A DNA stretch of 64,000 bases from Pseudoclavibacter chungangensis (GCF_013410545.1 NZ_JACCFV010000001.1:2480001-2544000); one strand, 5' to 3'; positions 36,301-45,094 are shown, counted from the stretch's first letter. Translations and numbers: made by a program. The notes: generated by a model from the letters alone, not told the origin.

Positions 36301-38688
36301 ACGCACTCGTCGGCTGTCGTCGACGCCGACCGGCGGTTTGTGCACGGACGCGGGTTCGACCGGGACGAGCACGATCGTGCCGTCGTCCGACAGTTCGCCG
36401 TCGGTGATCGTGTAGGGGATCTCGATCGGTGCCGTGAGCGCGGCCGACGCCGTGACGCGGACGGTCGTGTTGTCGATGAGCTCGACCGCGACGTTCGCGA
36501 TGCGGGCCTCGTCGGTCATCCCGACCTGCTGCACCGAGAGCACGGCGTCGCTCGTCGAGACGTCGTTGTCGAGCACGGCCGTGTCGGCGGGCTGGTTCGG
36601 GCGCACGTACGCGACGTCCCGCACGGCCGTGACCGACGGCTCGACGAGTTCGGGATCGAGCACGTCGAAGCGGATGAGACCCTTCGACTCGAGCGTCCCG
36701 TCGCTCACGGTGTACTGCACGTACGCGATCCCGGGGGACTGCGACTTGATGCTGACCGTCCCGAGGTCGCTGTTGAAGGTGACCCCGGAGGCCCCGTTCT
36801 CGGGCTCGGCGGACCGGATCGTGAGCTGCTTGCCCGACGGCGAGAGATCGTTGAGGAGGGGCGACACCGTGACGGTCGAGCCGGCGAGGCCGCGCGCGAA
36901 GTCCGGGGTGCCGACGGGCGCGAGCGAGCCGGGCGCCTCGACGGTCACGTTGAGTTCGCCGACCGCCGTGGCCGAGCCGTCCGAGACGGTGTACTGGATC
37001 GTCGCGGGGCCGAGTTCCGCGTCGAGCGACGAGATCGTGATGCGACCGTCGGGCGACGTGCTCGCTTCGAGCGACGGCGTGCCGACGGCGTTCTGGACGT
37101 ACACCGGGTCCCCGTCAGGATCGAGCCAGTCGCCGAGGACGTTCACGACCACCTGTTGGCCGGCCTCGACCGAGACGTTCGACGTGTGATTCGACTCGGG
37201 CGGCCGGTTCTCCGTCGACGCCGGGAGCACGTGGATCGTCACGGTCGTCTGGGCCACGCCGCCGCGCCCGTCGTCGCCGACGTACGTGAGCGTCAGCTCG
37301 CTCGCGGCCGACTCGGCGGCGGTGAACTGCAGGGCGCGCCCCTCGTCGACGATGCTGAGCGCACCGACCTCGGGGGGCACGGTCCCCTGGATATCGGCGA
37401 TCGTGATGATGTCGCCGTCGGGGTCCGAATCGTTGTCGAGCACGGGGAGATAGGCGGTCTCACCGGCCCGCACACCGAACTCGTCGGGATTCAGTTCGGG
37501 TGGATGGTTCTCGTCGCTCCGCTCCGCGATCGTGTCCTCGAACGACTGCTCCGTCGAGTCGTTCTCCCCCTCCGCGCCGTCCTCGTCCTCGGGTGGGACG
37601 GTGTCCTTCCAGTTCTCGACGAGCCGCATGTTCTCCTGCGGCAGCCACACGTTGCCGGTCTGCAGGTCGTTGAGGGCGACGACCTCACGGTTCACGCGGA
37701 ACTCGAGCGGACCGCCGAGGTCCCCGGGGATCTGCTCGACCTCGGCCTCGTCGCCCTGACACGCGCGCACGAGTGTCGCGGACGCCGCCCACGCGCCGTA
37801 CGCGCAGCCACCCGCGTTCGCGGGGCGCGCCGATCCCGACGCGTCCGCCGCGCCCGCGACCTCCGGGCCGAGGTGCATCGGCACCCCGCCACCCATCGGC
37901 GCGGCCTGCAGTCCCGTCGCCGTCGCCACGACGGCTCGGTCGGATTCGGCGCCCGGGAGCTGGACGTGCAGCAGGTCGTCGTCGAACTGCACGCTCGAGC
38001 CGTCGTCGAAGAGCACCCGGTCCGTCTCGCGGTCCATGACGATCGCGCGGTCACCGACCGTCGTGAGTTGGAAGTCGGCCACGACACCGTCGATCGGGCG
38101 CTGTTCGGGTGCGGCGCCCGGGTGCTCGAGCCGGGTGATCTCGGCCCCGGCCGCGCCGATCCCGACGACGACGCCCGACGTGGTGACCGCGATCTGCCCG
38201 TCCGGGGCGAGCTGGAAGTCCGGCTCGGCGGACGACGCATCGAAGTTCAGCGTCGTCGTCGCGTCGAGCGCCCACACGCGGCCCGATCCGGGGTCGAGGA
38301 TCGCGAGGACGCCGCCGCCGTACGCGGTGACGGAACCCGTCGGCGTCGAGATCGACTCACGGAGATCCGTGTACGCGGGATCGACGCGGCCGAGCGTCCC
38401 CGTGAGGCCGTCCTGAAGGAACACGTCCTCGCCGTCCTGCATGAGCGTCACGTTCGACGACGAGAGACTCACCGAGCCGTCGAGCTCCGCGATCTGCGCG
38501 TTCAGACGCCCCGCGAGCGCCTCGCGCGAATTCGTGACCCAGACGTCCTTCGGTTCCATCTGCACGTCCGTGGACGGGAACCCCTCGTGCAACAGGGCGA
38601 TCGCGACGGGAACGGCGATGAGCACGCACAGCACGAGCGTCGTGAGTCGTTGAGACCTCGACCCCGCGCGTGGCGCTTTGCGTCGCAT
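33361..38688 (-). CDS. Giant Ig-like/fibronectin type III surface protein
   Basis: 1775 residues from the ATG at 38688. A basic N-terminus (MRRKAPRAGSRSQR) and one helix (LTTLVLCVLIAVPVAIALL) anchor it with the bulk outside. Residues about 40-400 look like a propeller or beta-rich region (VLAILDPGSGRVWALDATTT). From about 440 to 1500 there is a series of bacterial Ig/cadherin-like repeats marked by VLDNDSDPDGD, VNVLGDWLDPDGDPVYV, VDVLANDSHPDGA and VPVLANDSDPGG. At least two FN3 domains follow (PSAPGSVSLTAAGPSTLLAS; KPQAPQSVTVSNGFTAGG). There is no LPXTG motif. It matches the FN3 member of the Bifidobacterium PFNA cluster in position and type. Role in adhesion or wall architecture is inference. 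Confidence 0.85.
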   Translation of the reverse strand: MRRKAPRAGSRSQRLTTLVLCVLIAVPVAIALLHEGFPSTDVQMEPKDVWVTNSREALAGRLNAQIAELDGSVSLSSSNVTLMQDGEDVFLQDGLTGTLGRVDPAYTDLRESISTPTGSVTAYGGGVLAILDPGSGRVWALDATTTLNFDASSAEPDFQLAPDGQIAVTTSGVVVGIGAAGAEITRLEHPGAAPEQRPIDGVVADFQLTTVGDRAIVMDRETDRVLFDDGSSVQFDDDLLHVQLPGAESDRAVVATATGLQAAPMGGGVPMHLGPEVAGAADASGSARPANAGGCAYGAWAASATLVRACQGDEAEVEQIPGDLGGPLEFRVNREVVALNDLQTGNVWLPQENMRLVENWKDTVPPEDEDGAEGENDSTEQSFEDTIAERSDENHPPELNPDEFGVRAGETAYLPVLDNDSDPDGDIITIADIQGTVPPEVGALSIVDEGRALQFTAAESAASELTLTYVGDDGRGGVAQTTVTIHVLPASTENRPPESNHTSNVSVEAGQQVVVNVLGDWLDPDGDPVYVQNAVGTPSLEASTSPDGRITISSLDAELGPATIQYTVSDGSATAVGELNVTVEAPGSLAPVGTPDFARGLAGSTVTVSPLLNDLSPSGKQLTIRSAEPENGASGVTFNSDLGTVSIKSQSPGIAYVQYTVSDGTLESKGLIRFDVLDPELVEPSVTAVRDVAYVRPNQPADTAVLDNDVSTSDAVLSVQQVGMTDEARIANVAVELIDNTTVRVTASAALTAPIEIPYTITDGELSDDGTIVLVPVEPASVHKPPVGVDDSRRVRAGDYTSVDVLANDSHPDGAPIRLEPELTDLQIGNGYAFVSGDQVRFQAPNEPGTYSVGYLVSDEFGEQGGARVTFTVQGPDEASNRPPEPIEQVARVFEGASILVKVPLTGVDPDGDSVTFNGVKSSPTLGAIRSENENSFVYEAFPGAKGTDVIRYEVVDGYGQPAEGVIRIGVVPRSTETLPPVAVNDLVTAKPGSRISVPVLANDSDPGGYTIEIVPDFPEVPIDLNPQIDGRSIVLTLPPEGEALTVPYSITNGHGGTATAYIQVTLDPDAPFNPPTAADHVVPRSAFDGASSAEIDVRAGATNPTGRADELVVSLVGTNASLGELSSDGTITVTPRDTRQVIAYALTSVDTGMSASGFIMVPAFLTDSSKRQSPYLKPDLPAQVTPVDTAKSWDLGDIVQAPSGNRVTLIEPETAWAEQGNGSAVAAGDSRVQFTPKPGFRGTASITFKVTDSTGPTDVNAGIATIRLEITVGDPDLYDVPPTFVTPQVTVEQGGERTFDLSTATGHPNKAVVPQVSFSGLSGAANGVTASLSGGNGSTLKVSASLGATVGTIVPLHVTYTFRDFVQQGTINVTVVSSNQPPPRAVDDQAVGLKGQGVSIDVLANDYNPFPGQPLRLVEAVDANAGATGATVSIQGGQVRVVPSPTFVGEITVRYAIGDATGDPNRQSYGTATLRIRDVPSAPGSVSLTAAGPSTLLASWGLAQSNGEPISRYELVLTPVGSTSAPIVIDAGNSTSRTITSADGIRLGASYIAQVRAINAIGEGPFSAVSASAMPLDKPQAPQSVTVSNGFTAGGTQEGSLTVTWRPPAMDGGLISGYRINIESPASARDVANVGPGTLSYTFDGLKSGPVATEFLMTVTAINVWGESTSNPATGTLTYRAPTLVISAGAAIDKSVVPWTFYVAVRGESFLVDRTYQLQCFTGGSVTATGTSSRTGAQLNAGTELDCRAVGETQVVVVVTEGGKEVVRAEKNPF

Positions 38689-38726
38689 GTGGAACCCTTT
38701 CGCCGCCGACCCGTGCCGGCCCCGCG

Positions 38727-38732
38727 AGTATC
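38727..38732 (-). promoter_or_regulatory. Possible -10 box for the FN3 gene
   Basis: On the minus strand TGCGATACT lies about 40 bases upstream of the FN3 start, in the 169-base gap behind the FHA-HTH gene. GATACT matches TATAAT at 4 of 6 positions. No clear -35 is seen. It would give the structural module its own promoter. Confidence 0.25.
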
Positions 38733-38857
38733 GCAGCCCGCGGCCGATCGCCCGCGCTGTCGCACGCGGACGCCCCGACGTCAAATGTACTCACTTTCGT
38801 GGGCACGTGGGTTCCGCGACGGATTCCCGTCCGGATCTGCACCGGACGCGTCCGGGA

Positions 38858-39700
38858 TCAGCCGGCGTCGGTCTGTTCGAGCAGCACGAGGTCCTCCGCC
38901 GTCACGAGCCGCGTCGCGACCGCGTACTCGACGAGCCGCGAGCGACGGTTCGTCGCGAGTCGGCCCCTGCCGCCGCGCAGCCCCGTCACGCCGAGCTTGT
39001 CGAGCTTCTCGCACACGTTGTCGAGCTTGCGGTTGAACGTCGTGAGCGACCAACCGAGTCGCTTCGCGGTCGCGGTCGAGGACGGGATCTCGCCCCGACC
39101 GGGAACCGCGTTGCGCAGGACGTCCTCCGCGAGCGCGACGATGAGCTGCCGCTGGCTCGTCGTGAGGTGCACGTCGTCGCGCGTCGTGTTGCCGTCGGGC
39201 GACGTGCTCACCTGCGACATGTTGAAGTAGTCGGTCTGCGTGTGGATCGCGAAGTCGTACGTCGTCGAACCTGCCGAGAACATGACCTGCAGATCCTGGA
39301 ACACGACGGGCAGCTTCGCGCCCGGCGCGAGCCACGACTGCACCTGCCCCGAGGGGTCGGTGATTGTCGCCGAGAGCAGCGAGCCGACGTTCGAGATCCA
39401 CCACATGCCGAACTCGAACTGCAGGACGAGGAACTTCCGGTGCAGGTACGGGTTCTCGTCGATCACGAGGTCCGCCTCACGCCCGACGGAGAACTGTTCG
39501 CCGGGATCGACCTCGTACCATTCACCGCAGAACTCGATCTGCAGCGGCACGTCCACGGGCTTCGGCTGCGGCTCCGGCCGCTGGGTGTCGACGTCGATGT
39601 CGTCGCCGGGCAGCTCGTCCTCATGCTCCGGCTCGGCCGGGGTCGGCGGGTGCGACTCCTCGGCGACGACTGCGTCGATGCGGCGGGGGGTGTCGGACAC
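38858..39700 (-). CDS. FHA-HTH protein, putative phospho-responsive transcription factor
   Basis: 280 residues from a GTG at 39700 (VSDTPRRIDAVVAEES), preceded by a purine-rich stretch. An acidic/Pro-rich N-terminus is followed by an FHA-like domain (about 55-165: VDPGEQFSVGREADLVIDENPYLHRKFLVLQF). The C-terminal third (about 190-275) has LTTSQRQLIVALAEDVLRNA and SSTATAKRLGWSLTTFNRKLDNVCEKL, reading as a winged helix-turn-helix. No membrane helix. It sits directly after the kinase gene. A DNA-binding role is inferred from the HTH pattern. Confidence 0.75.
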   Translation of the reverse strand: MSDTPRRIDAVVAEESHPPTPAEPEHEDELPGDDIDVDTQRPEPQPKPVDVPLQIEFCGEWYEVDPGEQFSVGREADLVIDENPYLHRKFLVLQFEFGMWWISNVGSLLSATITDPSGQVQSWLAPGAKLPVVFQDLQVMFSAGSTTYDFAIHTQTDYFNMSQVSTSPDGNTTRDDVHLTTSQRQLIVALAEDVLRNAVPGRGEIPSSTATAKRLGWSLTTFNRKLDNVCEKLDKLGVTGLRGGRGRLATNRRSRLVEYAVATRLVTAEDLVLLEQTDAG

Positions 39701-39786
39701 GGTGTCCCCTCTTCTCTTCTTCGTGGTGGTTCGGGTCGTCGGCACGGGCCGGACCGTGCGCGCCGCGCGGGGCGCGCCGGGCCGTG

Positions 39787-41493
39787 TCAGCCGGAAAAGC
39801 AGTTCACGAGCGGTTCGGGACTTCCCTTCCCGTCGCGTCGGATCTCGATGGAGATGCACACCGTCGTCCCCGGAGTGTACGGGCCCACGACCGCCGATGT
39901 TTCGGACGTCGAGGTGGCCTTCCCGGACCCGTCGGTCGGCCACCAGAAGTACACGTCGCCTGCGCGCGGGTCCGGGTTCTGCCACGTGAAGGTGATCTCC
40001 CCCGTTTCCGACAGCGTCGACGTCGGCGCCGTCGGCGTCGGGGGGCCACCGCCGCCGATGAACTCGGACGTGCTCGTGGGCCCCTGGGCGCTCTCGCGTG
40101 GGAGGAGGCCGCTGCCGACGATCGCCGTGACCGTGAGGAGCGTGACCACGATGCCGACGACGATGAGGACGACGAGGTTCCGGCGTGCCGGCCGGGTCTC
40201 CGTGCTCGCCCCGGGCGAGTCCGTGACGGCTCCGGGCGGGGTGCCGGGCGGCGCGGCCGGGGGCGCCACGCGCGCCGGGGTCGCGGCGGGCACCGACGGG
40301 CCGGCGGGCGCCGCGACGGCGGAGGGCGGTGTGAACGCGCGCTCCCCCGTGCTGTCGGGCGCGACGGGCGACGGGGAGCGGACGGTCGCGATGGGGCTCG
40401 TCTGCTGTGCCGCGACACGGATGACGTTCCTCGTCGACGTCAGTTCGTCGGTTCCCGCCCGGCCGCCCTCGTGGAGGACCGTCACGGTCGGCTGCGCCTG
40501 GATGACGGACATCTGCCGGACGCTCGTCTCGTCATCGTCGCCCCCCGTCGTCGGACGCGTGGGCGCGTCGACGTGCAGACTCGGCACGTCGATCGCGGTC
40601 GGCTGGTACCCGAGTTCGAGCTCGATGCGCTGCAGGGCCCGCGCGAACTCGATCGCCGTCGCATACCGTGCCGACGGCCGGAGCGCCATCGCCCGGTGCA
40701 GCACCTCGACGAGCGCGGGCGGAACGTCCGGTCGCTGGATCGGGGTGATCTCGCCGCGCTCGATGCGCCCGATCAGGTCGATCGTGCCGTTCTTCCGCCC
40801 CCGCACCTCGAACGGCGTGTGCCCCGCGACGAGCGTGTAGAGCGTCGCGCCGAGCGAGAAGACCTCGCTGCGGACCGACGGCTGCGGGTCGTCGTCGAAC
40901 ATCTCGGGTGGCGACCACGGGACGGACATGCCCATGCCGGACGAGGTGGGTGCCGTCGACTCCGCGCCCTCGGCGGCGTCGGCGAGTTCGTCGTCGACCG
41001 CCGACGAGATGCCGAAGTCGGTGAGGGCGGGCCACCCGAAGTCGTTCGTGAGGATGTTCGCGGGCTTGATGTCGCGGTGCAACACGCCGACCGAGTGCGC
41101 CGTCGCGACCGCGCTCGAGATGCGCACGCCCGTCCGGAGCACCTCCTCGACGGGGATCCACTCCGTCTTGTACCGCTCGGACAGGCTCCGGCCGGGCGCG
41201 TACTCCATGACGAAGTACGGCCGACCGTCGCTCGCGACATCGGCATGGAAGATCGTCACGATGTACGGGTGCGAACTCATCTGCGCCATGACGTTCGCCT
41301 CACCGATGAACGCCTGACGCGAGGTCTCGTTGAGGTCGTCGCCGCCGAGGAGCACCTTGACCGCGACACGCCGCCGCGGAAGGTGCTGCTCGTACAGGTA
41401 CACGTCCGAGAAGCCACCCGAGCCGAGCAGCCGCTCGTACGTGAAGCCCGGCAGCTCGGGCGGCGGCGCGGGAGTTCGTCGTGCGACGGCCAC
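39787..41493 (-). CDS. PknB-type membrane serine/threonine protein kinase
   Basis: 568 residues. The N-terminal kinase domain (about 17-290) is complete: Gly-rich loop LLGSGGFSDV, ATP Lys46 in VAVKVLL, Glu65 region, catalytic loop HRDIKPANIL (Asp141), metal-binding DFG (Asp159). A long Ala/Pro/Thr linker leads to one transmembrane helix (about 440-463, LVVLIVVGIVVTLLTVTAIVGSGLL) and an extracytoplasmic C-terminal domain of about 100 residues with FTWQNPDPRAGDVYFWWP, FN3-like rather than PASTA. It is equivalent to Pkb2 of the Bifidobacterium PFNA cluster. It lies 2 bases after the FHA gene's stop. Confidence 0.92.
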   Translation of the reverse strand: MAVARRTPAPPPELPGFTYERLLGSGGFSDVYLYEQHLPRRRVAVKVLLGGDDLNETSRQAFIGEANVMAQMSSHPYIVTIFHADVASDGRPYFVMEYAPGRSLSERYKTEWIPVEEVLRTGVRISSAVATAHSVGVLHRDIKPANILTNDFGWPALTDFGISSAVDDELADAAEGAESTAPTSSGMGMSVPWSPPEMFDDDPQPSVRSEVFSLGATLYTLVAGHTPFEVRGRKNGTIDLIGRIERGEITPIQRPDVPPALVEVLHRAMALRPSARYATAIEFARALQRIELELGYQPTAIDVPSLHVDAPTRPTTGGDDDETSVRQMSVIQAQPTVTVLHEGGRAGTDELTSTRNVIRVAAQQTSPIATVRSPSPVAPDSTGERAFTPPSAVAAPAGPSVPAATPARVAPPAAPPGTPPGAVTDSPGASTETRPARRNLVVLIVVGIVVTLLTVTAIVGSGLLPRESAQGPTSTSEFIGGGGPPTPTAPTSTLSETGEITFTWQNPDPRAGDVYFWWPTDGSGKATSTSETSAVVGPYTPGTTVCISIEIRRDGKGSPEPLVNCFSG

Positions 41494-41495
41494 GG

Positions 41496-43877
41496 CTACC
41501 GCCTCACCGTGAAGGCGATACCGCTTCCGAGGTCGACGACGGTCCCGGGCATGACGGCCGTCGGTTCACCCGCCCGCAGGCGCTGCGGCGGACGGCCGGG
41601 CATGACGATGTCGGTGCCGTTGCGGGAGTGGAGGTCGCTCACGACGACGACCCCACCCGTGACCTCGATGCGGACGTGGTTGCGGGAGATGTCCGACGAC
41701 CCGACGATGCGCACGTACTGCGGCATGGGGTCGCCGGGCCGCGACGGGCCCAGGTTCGGGGCGCGCCCGACGACCGCGGCCCCCTGGGCGTCGACCTGGC
41801 CGCCGGTCTGGAACTCGAGCACGAAACGCTCGCGGGTGGGTTCGACCGCCCCGGTGTCCGACGGTGCCGCGACCGTCTGCACGGGTGCCGCGACGGTCTC
41901 GGTCGGTTCCGTCGGCTGGAGGCGGACGGCCTCGCCCGTCGCGCCCCGCTGCGGCGTGGCCGGCGGGGGCGCGATCGGTGCCGCCCCGCCCCGGGCCATC
42001 TGCGTCGCTGCGGCGAACTCGCCCGGCCAGGGATCGACGAGCGGTGAGTGCGCGGGAGCGCCCGCGGCCGCGGGCGGCTGCGCGTGCTCCGCGCGCAGGC
42101 GCTGCACGAAGCCGCCCATGAGCGTGTCGGCGTCGTCCGACCCGGGCGAGCGGGGATCCCGCGAGGACGCCTGCCACTCCCGACGCCGCAGTTCGTGGAC
42201 GTGCCCACCGACGACGGTGTCGTCGGAGAGGTGCGCGCCGTGCTCCCGCCGCGACGCGCGCACGGCCGCGAGCGAGACCGGCATCACGAACGTCGCGCCG
42301 TCCACGTCGTCGTCGGCAACGGGTTCCGTCCCGTTCGCCCCCGACGGCTCGCGCCCCGATCGATCAAGGACGATCGTGTCGTCGACGCGCGCGTCCTCGT
42401 ACAGCAGGCTGTAGAGCACGTCGTCCTCGCTCGCCCTGCGCGCGACGTCGCTCGGACCGTCGTCGTGTCGGATCGCGTCGACGAGCGAGAGCAGCTGCTG
42501 TTCGTCGGCGCTGCCGGGCTCGGCGAGGACGAACTTGCTCGCCTCGTCGCCCCATGCGTCGTCGCCGATGATGACGTGTTCGTCGGTCGCGGGAGCGCCA
42601 CCGCTCGACCCGACCGTCGACGTCTCCCCGTCCGCGTCGGACGGGGACGCCGGGGCGCCCTCGGCGTCCTCGGCGTCGGTGGGGTCGGTGCTGTTGTGGA
42701 CGGGCTCGGCGTCCTCGGTGTCGGTGGCGTCGGTTGCGTCGTCCGACTCCGGCATCGTCTCGGGCCACGGCGGGACCTCGGCACCGTGGACGGCACCGCG
42801 TGCGTCGTCGGCATCGGCCGCGTGCGCATCGACCGGGTCGACCGCCGCCACCGCGTTCTCGTCCGCGGTGGCGTTCCCGGATGCGTCCGTGTTCTCGCTC
42901 CCGGATGCCTCCGTGGTCTCCGCCGCGTTCTCGTCCGTGGTCGCGTTCCCGGATGCGTCCGCGTTCCCGCTCCCGGATGCCTCCGTGGTCTCCACGGCGT
43001 CGCCGGGTTCGGCCCCGGGACGGTTCTCGCCCGCCGGTGCCGGGTGAGGTCCGGACGCGATGTCGTGTGCGTCCGCGTCACCCACGGCGACGCGCGCAGC
43101 GCTCTCCCGCTCGGCCGTCTCGACGTCGCTCGCCCGAGCGGCCGTCTCGGCACCGACCGCGCCGGCGTCCTCCGACTCGCCCCGGTTCGGCAGCGGGACC
43201 GTCACCTGGGGACGCCGGGCGTTCTCGCGGCCACGCAGCTCCCGGCGACTCGCGGGCGGCGCCTCGGGCCGCGCGGGCCGCTCGCTCGCGAGCTTCGATC
43301 GCACCTCGGCGCCCGCTTCGAGCAGTTCGTCGACGGCGAGCCGACGGCGCGCCATCGCGTCACGCATGGCCGGCCCGGGCAGATCGGTCGCACCGGTCGG
43401 CGGGGGGCCCGCGGGAGCCGCCGGGGCCTCCGGCGAGACCGGCAGCGCCTCGTCGACGCCGGGCAGTACACCGAGTCCGACGACCTGACCCGCGACGACG
43501 CCACCGTGCACGACGGCGAGGGCCGCGGGGCCGATCGAACTCGTCTCTATCCAGCCGAGCGCCCGGCCGGCCGACACGTCGTGCGCCTCACCGTCACGGC
43601 CGCGAACGGTGATGCGAAGCGGCCCGCGGGCGACGATCCGAACCGTGCGTCCCGTGCGGACGGCCATCGTGAAGGCCGGGAGGCGGCGTAGCGGCATCGT
43701 CCCCACGATCGCCTCGAGCACGCGCGCGGCATCGCCCGGCCCCGGCGAGAGCGGGGCGAGCGCGGCGGCGAGCAGCGCCTCACGATCGGCGGCGGCCGCG
43801 TCGACGAACACGATCACGCTGCCGTGCTGCCAGCGCGTCCAGGTGCCGTCCGCGAGCGTGACCGCCTTGGGGATCAT
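41496..43877 (-). CDS. Large FHA domain protein with acidic low-complexity middle
   Basis: 793 residues starting at the ATG that overlaps the PP2C stop. The N-terminal about 130 residues form a compact unknown domain (WQHGSVIVFVDAAAADREAL to ALGWIETSSIGPAALAVVHGG). A long acidic disordered region contains two near-identical copies of a Thr-Glu-Ala-Ser-Gly-Ser unit (TTEASGSGNADASGNAT and TTEASGSENTDASGNAT, near 42,900-43,000). The C-terminal FHA domain (about 690-793) has AAVVGRAPNLGP, DISRNHVRIEV and DLHSRNGTDIVMPG. Thr-rich patches such as DDTIVLDRSG could be phosphorylated. It lies between phosphatase and kinase genes. Confidence 0.82.
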   Translation of the reverse strand: MIPKAVTLADGTWTRWQHGSVIVFVDAAAADREALLAAALAPLSPGPGDAARVLEAIVGTMPLRRLPAFTMAVRTGRTVRIVARGPLRITVRGRDGEAHDVSAGRALGWIETSSIGPAALAVVHGGVVAGQVVGLGVLPGVDEALPVSPEAPAAPAGPPPTGATDLPGPAMRDAMARRRLAVDELLEAGAEVRSKLASERPARPEAPPASRRELRGRENARRPQVTVPLPNRGESEDAGAVGAETAARASDVETAERESAARVAVGDADAHDIASGPHPAPAGENRPGAEPGDAVETTEASGSGNADASGNATTDENAAETTEASGSENTDASGNATADENAVAAVDPVDAHAADADDARGAVHGAEVPPWPETMPESDDATDATDTEDAEPVHNSTDPTDAEDAEGAPASPSDADGETSTVGSSGGAPATDEHVIIGDDAWGDEASKFVLAEPGSADEQQLLSLVDAIRHDDGPSDVARRASEDDVLYSLLYEDARVDDTIVLDRSGREPSGANGTEPVADDDVDGATFVMPVSLAAVRASRREHGAHLSDDTVVGGHVHELRRREWQASSRDPRSPGSDDADTLMGGFVQRLRAEHAQPPAAAGAPAHSPLVDPWPGEFAAATQMARGGAAPIAPPPATPQRGATGEAVRLQPTEPTETVAAPVQTVAAPSDTGAVEPTRERFVLEFQTGGQVDAQGAAVVGRAPNLGPSRPGDPMPQYVRIVGSSDISRNHVRIEVTGGVVVVSDLHSRNGTDIVMPGRPPQRLRAGEPTAVMPGTVVDLGSGIAFTVRR

Positions 43878-44722
43878 GCCTCGGCCCTCTCCTCCGTGCC
43901 GTCCGGCGCGTCGACGGGGCTGAGGGACGACTCGACGACGGCGACCGTCACGTTGTCGCGACCGCCGCGCTCGACGGCAGTCTGCACGAGCATGTCCGCG
44001 AGCGACACCTCGGGCTCCGGGTCGGTGCCGTAGGCGATGATGAGCTCGGCGATCTGCGCGTCGTCGAGCTCCTTCGTGAGCCCGTCGGAGCAGATGAGGA
44101 AGACCTGGTGACCGCGGGCGGGCATGAGCCAGATGTCGACCTCGACACGCTCCTCCGAACCCACCGAACGCGTGATGACGTTCCGATCGGGGTGGATGAG
44201 GGCGTCCGCGGGCGTGATGAGCCCCATCGACACCATCTCCTGCACCGCCGAGTGGTCGACCGTGATCTGGATGAGGGAGCGGCCGTTCCAGCCGTACACG
44301 CGGGAGTCGCCCACGTTGAAGATCATCCAGTGCAGCTGCTCGGACCCCATGTCGGTGGCCTCGACGAGCGCGACACCCGCGAGGGTCGTCCCGGCGACGG
44401 CGCCGGGGCCGTCGGCCTCGGTCACGAGCCCCTGCACGCCGGCGTTCGCACGATCGATGACGCGCAGCACGTCCTCCGGCGTCGTGGGTTCGATCGTGGC
44501 GGCCGAGCCGAACTCCTCGCCGAACTCGCGCGCGACGGTCTGGCTCGCCCGGTCGCCGTAGGCGTGACCGCCCATGCCGTCGGCGACGAGGAAGACGGGC
44601 GGGGTCGCGAAGTAGGAGTCCTCGTTGACCTGCCGCACCGAGCCGACATCGCTCGACGCCGAGACGTGCAGCTGCACGAGCTCGTCCGCCCTGGTCAACG
44701 ACGTGGAGAACTCAGCGCTCAC
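43874..44722 (-). CDS. PP2C-family serine/threonine phosphatase
   Basis: 282 residues from the GTG at 44722, chosen because GAGGTG precedes it at 6 bases; GTG 44731 or an ATG at 44833 are alternatives. It has all PP2C metal motifs: RQVNEDS (30-36), ADGMGGHAYGD (Asp48), FNVGDSRVYGW, ICSDGLTKELDD and RGGRDNVTVAVVE. It reverses phosphorylation by the neighbouring kinase in comparable clusters. First gene of the leftward signalling operon. Confidence 0.92.
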   Translation of the reverse strand: MSAEFSTSLTRADELVQLHVSASSDVGSVRQVNEDSYFATPPVFLVADGMGGHAYGDRASQTVAREFGEEFGSAATIEPTTPEDVLRVIDRANAGVQGLVTEADGPGAVAGTTLAGVALVEATDMGSEQLHWMIFNVGDSRVYGWNGRSLIQITVDHSAVQEMVSMGLITPADALIHPDRNVITRSVGSEERVEVDIWLMPARGHQVFLICSDGLTKELDDAQIAELIIAYGTDPEPEVSLADMLVQTAVERGGRDNVTVAVVESSLSPVDAPDGTEERAEA

Positions 44723-44920
44723 GTACGACACCTCATGGAACTCTGCCCGGCTTCGGACCGACCGGACATCACGGTATGGCCCGACCGCCCGGAACCACCG
44801 TGCCATTCTGACACCCTTCGGCGTCTTCCCCATACCGTGCGCGCGCGTTCCGAGCGCGTCGTCGCACCAGGGAGCTCGCGTCGGCGGCGGCGCCGCGCCG
44901 GTTCGGTACCGGGAACGCGA

Positions 44921-44947
44921 ACGAGCCCCCTCGATGAGGGGGCTCGT
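44921..44947 (-). terminator. Hairpin downstream of tRNA-Glu
   Basis: ACGAGCCCCCTC-GAT-GAGGGGGCTCGT: a perfect 12-bp stem with a 3-base loop, 27 bases past the tRNA 3' end. No T-tract, but the stem is very stable and well placed to end the tRNA transcript before the PP2C operon. Confidence 0.7.
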
Positions 44948-44973
44948 CCGTGGTTGCCGTGTGTTTCGATCCG

Positions 44974-45046
44974 TGACCCCAGCGGGATTTGAACCCGCGC
45001 TACCGCCGTGAGAGGGCGGCGTCCTAGGCCGCTAAACGATGGGGCC
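44974..45046 (-). tRNA. tRNA-Glu (CTC anticodon)
   Basis: 73 nt. Acceptor arm GGCCCCA pairs with TGGGGTC followed by discriminator A; the D arm is the usual Glu form (TCGTTTAGCGGCCTAGGACG). The anticodon stem CCGCC/GGCGG closes loop CTCTCAC with anticodon CTC, and the T arm GCGGGTTCAAATCCCGC is regular. CCA is not encoded. Confidence 0.97.
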
Positions 45047-45063
45047 GAACTGGCAACTCGAAG

Positions 45064-45094
45064 ATGTAACCACATTCGTCGGGAGCTTGTCCAA
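45064..45094 (-). promoter_or_regulatory. Promoter of tRNA-Glu
   Basis: On the minus strand TTGGACA (45094-45088) and TTACAT (45069-45064) are 18 bases apart, close to sigma-70 consensus. The -10 box is 17 bases from the tRNA 5' end, giving a start about 10 bases before the mature tRNA. Confidence 0.7.

Noticed and set aside
38842-38855. CCGGACGCGTCCGG palindrome as a terminator
   Set aside because: Perfect palindrome with no loop space and no T-tract; short GC palindromes are expected at this base composition.
33472-39036. 1854-residue rightward open frame
   Set aside because: Antisense to the FN3 gene; composition Arg/Asp/Val-rich, no domain.
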